Of a stretch of DNA of 7,888 nucleotides, positions 5,108 to 7,888 are shown piece by piece. The stretch lies in assembly GCA_009704155.1 (NCBI GenBank), contig WLES01000032.1:1-7888 (forward strand), read 5' to 3'. Position 1 is the stretch's first letter. Each line of letters begins with the position of its first letter. A program made the translations under genes and the position numbers. This stretch comes from Actinomycetota bacterium. GTDB lineage: Bacteria; Actinomycetota; Actinomycetes; Actinomycetales; Microbacteriaceae. The notes beneath the pieces were generated by a model, which was not told where the DNA came from, did not search any database, and saw only the letters and a program-made list of their open reading frames with translations.

Positions 5108-6728
5108 CGGTCACCACCAAGTCGTCGGAGGGGTTTGAAGAGAGCGAGCCACACGACACGACATAGGACACCCGAACTTCCGCCGTGTCCGATGCAATCA
5201 CGACGGTGGTGCTCGATGTTCCCGGCGCGTACGTGGAACCAGTTGGCAGTGTTCCGCCGGAGACCGTGAACTGGTAGTTGCTGATCGCAAATCCTGATGG
5301 GCACTTGTTGTACGTTGGCCAAGAAATCGTGATCGTTGAACCTGGAGTGTAGGGCCCGGCACTGACTGTCAGTGAGCTTGGTGCTGGAGGAGTGGGTATC
5401 GCGTCATAGAAGTACACCGCGACAAGCGTGTTGGGTGCAAGGCTTCCCGTCGGGTTCACTCGATACGCCGTGCCAACGAGATCTGGTTCGTCGGGAATGT
5501 TCCCTGCGACAGCATCGAGCCGGAGACCAAGGCTCTCAAGAAGGTCTCGCACTTGGTTTTCCGTGAGCCCAACAAAATCCGATTCGGAAATCGTCACTTT
5601 CCCGTTTGCCGTATCCGTGGGACTCGGCGTCGGAGAAACGGAGGAGGGCGGGGTCGGAGTCCCTGAGGGTGACGGTGAGAACGCAAAGCGGCCGATGAGC
5701 CCGATTACCGTTCCGATGACGACAAGCACAGCAAGCGAGGCGAGGGCAACAACTTGCCACGGAAGCTTCCGTCGGGGGCTTCGCGCTGGCTTGGGCATGT
5801 CCTTGTCGGGAATCTGCACAGGCAACACTCGAGTCGATGTGTCCTCTGTCAGCTCATCGAGCACCTCCGTGTGATCAACCGCTGGCACGAGCGCAAGGGC
5901 TTCCCCAAATCGACCCCTCGTAATTGCTATGGCCGCTCGCGCAAGGTGCTGGGCCGAGGCAGGGCGCTGCTCAGGCTTCTTGGCCAGGCAACTGAGGACG
6001 AGGTTTCGTACCGCGAGTGGAATGCTTTCTGGCAGTGGTGGCGGAGCATTCTTGATGTGCGCCATGGCAATGGAAACTTGAGATTCCCCTGTGAAGGGTC
6101 GTCGACCGGCGAGTGCCTCGTAGGCAACCACACCGAGCGAATAGATGTCGGTTGAGGGGCTAGCGGTCTTGCCGGAGGCTTGCTCGGGAGACAGGTACTG
6201 AACAGTACCCATGACTTGCCCCGTTGCCGTGAGCGGCACCTGGTCCGCGGCTCTGGCGATACCGAAGTCCGTTATTTTGACGCGACCGTCTGGCGTAATG
6301 AGGAGGTTGCCCGGCTTGATATCGCGATGCACGAGCCCAGCTTCGTGAGCAGCATGCAGAGCTGACGCAGTCTGCGCAACTATGTCAAGAATTCGTTCGG
6401 CCGAGAGCATTCGCTCCCGCTCGAGAATGACCGATAGTGCTTCGCCAGGAACGAGCTCCATGACGAGGTACGCGCTGCCCTCTTCTTCACCGAAGTCGTA
6501 AACGCCTGCGATCCCTTCGTGGTTGACGAGAGCTGCGTGGCGGGCCTCAGCTCTGAAACGCTCACGGAACGCTTTGTCACCGAGATACTCTTCCTTGAGA
6601 ATCTTGATCGCAACGTTTCGTTCGATGACGTTGTCTACCGCTTGCCACACTTCGCCCATTCCACCAATCGCGAGGCGACTCTTGAGTTCGTAGCGTCCGC
6701 CGAAAACTGAACCGATCTGTGGCCTCAT
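5100..6728 (-). CDS. pknA: Membrane Ser/Thr protein kinase, PknA type, with PASTA-like and Fn3/Ig-like extracellular domains
   Basis: This 542-aa transmembrane kinase has its catalytic domain at about residues 12-275. Visible motifs are the glycine loop AIGGMGEV (20-27, with Ala in place of the first Gly), Lys42, Glu61, HRDIKPGN (Asp136) and DFG (154-156). The activation loop holds T167-A-T169 before GTVQYLSPEQ, the usual autophosphorylation pair. A basic stretch precedes the membrane helix (about 324-346). Outside are a Pro/Ser/Thr linker (351-373), one PASTA-like domain (about 377-441), and a C-terminal beta-rich domain (about 447-542) like fibronectin type III or Ig folds. The latter has Cys476 and Cys526, a likely disulfide. 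M. tuberculosis PknA has no PASTA repeats, so the name rests on gene order and kinase type. ATG 6728 overlaps the pbpA stop (ATGA), with GAGGCGG about 10 nt upstream. In relatives PknA and PknB phosphorylate division proteins such as Wag31 and FHA proteins. Confidence 0.93.
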   Translation of the reverse strand: MRPQIGSVFGGRYELKSRLAIGGMGEVWQAVDNVIERNVAIKILKEEYLGDKAFRERFRAEARHAALVNHEGIAGVYDFGEEEGSAYLVMELVPGEALSVILERERMLSAERILDIVAQTASALHAAHEAGLVHRDIKPGNLLITPDGRVKITDFGIARAADQVPLTATGQVMGTVQYLSPEQASGKTASPSTDIYSLGVVAYEALAGRRPFTGESQVSIAMAHIKNAPPPLPESIPLAVRNLVLSCLAKKPEQRPASAQHLARAAIAITRGRFGEALALVPAVDHTEVLDELTEDTSTRVLPVQIPDKDMPKPARSPRRKLPWQVVALASLAVLVVIGTVIGLIGRFAFSPSPSGTPTPPSSVSPTPSPTDTANGKVTISESDFVGLTENQVRDLLESLGLRLDAVAGNIPDEPDLVGTAYRVNPTGSLAPNTLVAVYFYDAIPTPPAPSSLTVSAGPYTPGSTITISWPTYNKCPSGFAISNYQFTVSGGTLPTGSTYAPGTSSTTVVIASDTAEVRVSYVVSCGSLSSNPSDDLVVTVD

Positions 6729-7888
6729 CGCGCCAACACCGCCTCAATAATCTTTCGCGCGATTGGCGCAGCAATCGCGTTTCCAGAACCAGATTGCCCG
6801 AGCCCGCCCCCATTTTCAATGACGACGGCGACGACGACCTCGGGGTTGTCAGCTGGAGCGAAACCAGTGAACCAGAGTGTGTAGGGCTCACCTTCCCCGT
6901 TTTCCGCTGTACCTGTCTTGCCGGCGACAGAAATTCCGGGAATTTGGGCGTTGGACGCGGCACCGCCCTCAACTCCCAAAATCATCATTCGAACGAGGGT
7001 GTCAGCCGTCATGGGTGTGATTGGCGTCGAGTACACGGTTGATTCGAATTCGCGAAGCGGTCGGAGATCGGCGGCAAGAACTGAATCGACGACGGTCGGC
7101 TGCATCAAGACGCCCCCGTTAGCGATGGCGGAGGTGACCATCGCGATTTGGAGGGGTGAAACGCGGACGTCGAACTGACCGAACGATGAGACCATGAGCT
7201 GAGCGTCATCCATTCCTGACGGGAACGTCGACGGTGTTGCAGCCATGGGGATTTCGATCGTGGCACCAAACCCAAACGCCTCGGCGTAATCCTGGATCGT
7301 TCGTTCACCGACAAGTTGTCCGATCTCGGCGAACGGAATGTTGCACGAGTACTGGAGAGCCGTGACGATAGTGACCGTGGGGCTGGCGGAGCCACACTGG
7401 CCACCGTTTGAGTTGTTGATAAACGATGTGCTCTGTGGGAGTTGGAGCGTTCCCGGATTCGCGATTTCAGTCTCGGTGGTCAGCGTTCCGGAGTCGAGCG
7501 CCGCCGCTGCAACAACAAGCTTGAACACCGAACCGGGGTGATACAGCGTTCCGGCTATGACACGGTTGGACAGCGGCGAATTGCTGGAATTGAGCAGGTC
7601 GTTGAACTGCGACAAGGCGGACTCTGTGTCGTGCGTCGCGAGGAGGTTGGGGTCGTAGGACGGAGTGCTGACCATCGCATAAATCTCGCCCGTTTTGGGG
7701 TTGAGCGCGATGGCCGCGCCTGAGAGATCCCCGATTGCATCGCGGGCTGCCTGCTGAACAGCCGCGTTGATTGTCAACTGAACGGAGGCTCCGCGAGGGC
7801 TCTTTCCCGTCACCAGTGCGAGCACCTGATCGAAGAACTGCGCATTGGACTGCCCACTCAGTTCGTCGTTCATGGCGAGCTCAAGGCC
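6725..7888 (-). CDS. pbpA: Class B penicillin-binding protein, transpeptidase (5' end outside window)
   Basis: The visible 387 residues are the C-terminal transpeptidase of a monofunctional class B PBP, which cross-links peptidoglycan stem peptides outside the cytoplasmic membrane. The N-terminal helix and dimerisation domain lie beyond the window, because the frame stays open to 7888 (the edge encodes GLELAMNDELSG, typical of the end of the dimerisation region). Numbering from the Met encoded at 7873, the active-site motifs are complete: nucleophile Ser115 and Lys118 in HPGSVFK, Ser176-Cys-Asn178, and Lys319-Thr-Gly in VAGKTGTAE. Cys160 and Cys177 match the spacing of a disulfide I recall for M. 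tuberculosis PbpA, next to the SxN motif. The ATG at 7873 is internal, not the start. The stop overlaps the pknA start by 4 nt. In Actinobacteria this gene follows rodA/ftsW, with pstP and fha genes farther up, so the missing flank probably holds these. Confidence 0.95.
   Translation of the reverse strand, partial: GLELAMNDELSGQSNAQFFDQVLALVTGKSPRGASVQLTINAAVQQAARDAIGDLSGAAIALNPKTGEIYAMVSTPSYDPNLLATHDTESALSQFNDLLNSSNSPLSNRVIAGTLYHPGSVFKLVVAAAALDSGTLTTETEIANPGTLQLPQSTSFINNSNGGQCGSASPTVTIVTALQYSCNIPFAEIGQLVGERTIQDYAEAFGFGATIEIPMAATPSTFPSGMDDAQLMVSSFGQFDVRVSPLQIAMVTSAIANGGVLMQPTVVDSVLAADLRPLREFESTVYSTPITPMTADTLVRMMILGVEGGAASNAQIPGISVAGKTGTAENGEGEPYTLWFTGFAPADNPEVVVAVVIENGGGLGQSGSGNAIAAPIARKIIEAVLAR

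Noticed and set aside
1..7888. Mobile element, CRISPR array, tRNA/rRNA or defence system
   Set aside because: No transposase, integrase, spaced repeats, tRNA-like fold or defence-family motif was seen; genes are tightly packed and in a conserved order.

Overview
The window is an ordinary chromosomal segment of an actinobacterium, most likely a member of the Microbacteriaceae or a close relative with moderate GC (roughly 55-60% by eye). The gene order is the main evidence: cyclophilin, rhomboid, crgA (reversed), class E sortase, small membrane protein, trpG/pabA, then pknB, pknA and pbpA on the opposite strand. This is the conserved actinobacterial growth-and-division neighbourhood that usually lies near the replication origin. 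Translation starts at GTG and TTG, and promoter-like -10 boxes set 7 nt from start codons (leaderless mRNAs), fit the same assignment.

Left part, + strand (1-1078): the 3' end of a cyclophilin gene overlaps the next gene by 4 nt (ATGA). That gene encodes a rhomboid protease with an N-terminal B-box-like zinc-binding domain. A 59-bp gap follows, holding three DnaA-box-like 9-mers, two of which form a perfect inverted repeat. crgA lies beyond it on the - strand (1138-1383). A 57-bp divergent promoter region separates crgA from the + strand group srtE (1441-2544), a 52-aa membrane protein (2547-2705) and trpG/pabA (2702-3352). These three genes are spaced by 2 nt and then overlap by 4 nt, so they look like one operon.

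Right part, - strand (3353-7888): pbpA (5' end outside the window), pknA and pknB follow each other with 4-nt and 8-nt overlaps. The pknB and trpG stop codons abut with no base between them. PknA and PknB are predicted membrane Ser/Thr kinases with extracellular sensor domains, and PbpA is a class B transpeptidase. In related bacteria the kinases control division and wall synthesis, CrgA helps recruit the septal PBP machinery, and the sortase anchors surface proteins. The shared theme is envelope growth and division.

I see no mobile element, CRISPR array, RNA gene or phage gene, and no wholly new system. The points most worth following up are the DnaA-box-like sites at both ends of crgA, the paired leaderless promoters, the cationic 11-residue repeats in the cytoplasmic part of the sortase, the shortened activation loop of PknB without the usual TxT pair, and the cysteine-bearing extracellular ends of both kinases.
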